From Nitrospina sp. (GTDB taxonomy: Bacteria > Nitrospinota > Nitrospinia > Nitrospinales > VA-1), in contig DODH01000094.1 in the NCBI GenBank assembly GCA_003545625.1, forward strand, positions 481-7,188: a DNA stretch of 6,708 nucleotides, in the 5' to 3' direction. Each line of letters starts with the position of its first letter. Position 1 is the stretch's first letter. Made by a program: the position numbers and the translations under genes. The notes beneath the pieces are model-generated. The model was not told the DNA's origin. It did not search any database and saw only the letters and a list, made by a program, of their open reading frames with translations. This document shows positions 5,182 through 6,708 of this stretch, in pieces.

Positions 5182-6708
5182 CTAGGTGCGGCAAAGGACC
5201 TTCTCCTCTTCTTCCGCAGGAGGTTGTTTGCCGTTCAATGCTTCTTTTCCAAATTTATCTATATAAAGTAGAAAATGTTCGCGTGGCAACGTACCCCATA
5301 CTTTTAACGATTGGAAATATTCTTCTGCCATGCGTATGCAGGTGTCGTTCATTTCTACTGCTTCCTCACGCGACATGCCTTCTTTCGCGACAAAGTCAAG
5401 GTTCATAGCGATGTTTCGGTCAGGATCTTCAATGATTTTTTCGATGGAAAATTTTTCAGGATATTGGTAGCAGCTTGAATCCCGATTGAGTAGAAACACT
5501 CCGGGTCCAAAAGAGTGAATCGATTGTAAATTATTTCTTAAAAAATCGATGGTCTCCTGTGCCTCGGGTCGCGTTTCTGTGGGGAATCCAAAAAACAAAA
5601 ACGAATGGTTCCAAATTCCGGCCTTGTGACTTTTCATTAATACATCGCGTTCCACTTCTTTGGTTGTTCCTTTGTCTATGAGAGCAAGGACCCGATCATT
5701 TGCACTTTCCAAACCAAACATGAGGAAGATGAAACCGGCTTTTTTCATTTTTGCGAACAAGTCTTCGTCCATCACCTTTTCAAATTTCAGTAAGGCCAGG
5801 GAGCGGATTTCAACTCCGCGCTCAATCATTTCTTCCGAAACGTCATTTAAAGAATGTGGAGATACAGCTTCATCGGAAAACGTAAAGTATTTCGTGTTGT
5901 ATTTTTTCATTAAGTTTTCCAGTTCATCCACCATCGCCTGAGTCTTTTGTTTTCCGTAACGGTGACCATAAACAAAACTATGTGTGCAAAATGTGCATTT
6001 ACCCCAATAACAACCGCGGCTTTGCAATACAGGAATGATGGGATAGGGTGATAGATATTTATCCATCGGTAGGCCATCAAAAACCGGATTCGGCAACTCC
6101 TCGAATCTCAGTTCCACCCTCTCCTTGTTTTGGACGACTTCCCTATCATCGAGATGTACCAAATTAGGAACGGTGTAAAGAGAATCACCAGCTTTCAAAG
6201 CTGAAAGCAAACGGTGCATAGGTTCTTCCCCCTCAAAGGTGACAACGCTATGGCAAAAATCGTCAAAAAATTCAGGGTGACCGATTAGCTGACCTGCGTT
6301 AACACTGAAAATAGGACCACCCAATGTTATATGCAGGTGAGGATATTTCTCTTTTAGCATTCTTGCCAGCGTGAGACCGGGAATGATTTGCGAAATACCT
6401 ATTATAGAAATTCCAACCACATCATAATCCTGCCAGCTTTCAGTAGAGAGCAGGTTTTTTTCATACAAATTAATGAAAGGATTGGTGGCGATGTCGCGTG
6501 TGGTTTCGTGAGCTTTTCGAGTGGACTCCTCGGCTCGGGTGCCGCTTTCGAAAGTAGACAAACTGAAAATAGCAGGGGCATAGGCATCGGATACCAATTT
6601 CAAGGCGGACTTAATGACCATATCGGCCTGCTGGTATGCCTCGAAATCGAAGAAACGCTCCGGAGTTCGCATCACCGATTTGGCTTCTTCTACTCCGTCA
6701 ATGATGCG
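5182..6708 (-). CDS. B12-binding domain radical SAM protein, paralog, 5' end cut by window edge
   Basis: The reading frame stays open to the right edge, giving 508 visible residues. A GTG at 6675 could be called as a start, but the codons before it (RIIDGVEEAKS) align with NDVERAKK of the neighbouring paralog at residues 100-107. The true start should therefore lie about 100 codons further upstream, outside the window. Residues here are numbered from the GTG codon. The visible part has the second half of the B12-type domain (VGISIIG 87-93, ITLGG 116-120, FEGEE 147-151), then the linker ELPNPVFDGLP (193-203) and the cluster motif C222-X4-C227-X2-C230. SDE (267-269), GLES (321-324) and GFPTE (363-367) follow, and the C-terminus carries LYIDKFG (470-476). 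All these blocks match the downstream paralog in order. It is upstream in the same transcription unit, so the two probably share a pathway. Product and substrate are unknown. Confidence 0.88.
   Translation of the reverse strand, partial: RIIDGVEEAKSVMRTPERFFDFEAYQQADMVIKSALKLVSDAYAPAIFSLSTFESGTRAEESTRKAHETTRDIATNPFINLYEKNLLSTESWQDYDVVGISIIGISQIIPGLTLARMLKEKYPHLHITLGGPIFSVNAGQLIGHPEFFDDFCHSVVTFEGEEPMHRLLSALKAGDSLYTVPNLVHLDDREVVQNKERVELRFEELPNPVFDGLPMDKYLSPYPIIPVLQSRGCYWGKCTFCTHSFVYGHRYGKQKTQAMVDELENLMKKYNTKYFTFSDEAVSPHSLNDVSEEMIERGVEIRSLALLKFEKVMDEDLFAKMKKAGFIFLMFGLESANDRVLALIDKGTTKEVERDVLMKSHKAGIWNHSFLFFGFPTETRPEAQETIDFLRNNLQSIHSFGPGVFLLNRDSSCYQYPEKFSIEKIIEDPDRNIAMNLDFVAKEGMSREEAVEMNDTCIRMAEEYFQSLKVWGTLPREHFLLYIDKFGKEALNGKQPPAEEEEKVLCRT

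Noticed and set aside
6675..6675. GTG at 6675 as the real start of the second radical SAM gene
   Set aside because: The frame is open to the window edge, the upstream residues align with the paralog, and starting here would delete half of the B12-type domain.

Overview
The window looks like chromosomal DNA from a free-living Gram-negative-type bacterium. By eye its GC is in the mid-40s, gene spacing is short, and the Shine-Dalgarno sites are AGAGGA/AGGAGG-like. The mix of small TPR proteins, redox proteins and tandem B12-binding radical SAM proteins would fit Nitrospinota, deltaproteobacterial or similar environmental lineages. That assignment is only a guess, because there is no rRNA or marker gene. 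I see no tRNA, rRNA, CRISPR array, insertion sequence or phage gene.

Layout. (1) Positions 11-1924, minus strand: a two-gene unit. A four-repeat TPR protein is transcribed first, followed 12 bp later by a FAD-dependent disulfide oxidoreductase of the dihydrolipoamide dehydrogenase/mercuric reductase superfamily. (2) Positions 1925-2187: a divergent intergenic region with candidate promoters on both strands. It also holds an inverted repeat (ATTGT-N6-ACAAT) lying on the predicted minus-strand -35 region. (3) Positions 2188-3243, plus strand: an unrecognised 91-aa acidic protein, then 5 bp later a 107-aa protein with a degenerate Rieske-like Cys/His pattern. A single-domain cupin follows with its own strong ribosome binding site. 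(4) Positions 3321-6708, minus strand, convergent with the cupin gene: two tandem paralogous B12-binding/radical SAM proteins. The upstream one runs off the right edge of the window. Both share an unusual CX4CX2C cluster motif and a C-terminal LYIDK(Y/F)G motif.

How they may work together. The left half is redox-flavoured: a flavin disulfide reductase faces a small Rieske-like protein and a metal-binding cupin across one shared regulatory region. This could be a small electron-transfer or detoxification module, but that is inference from adjacency only. The two radical SAM proteins probably act in one pathway on related substrates, and their substrate cannot be read from the sequence. The most original points are the altered ligand set of the Rieske-like protein, the paired radical SAM proteins with their spaced cysteine motif, and the possible operator in the divergent promoter region.
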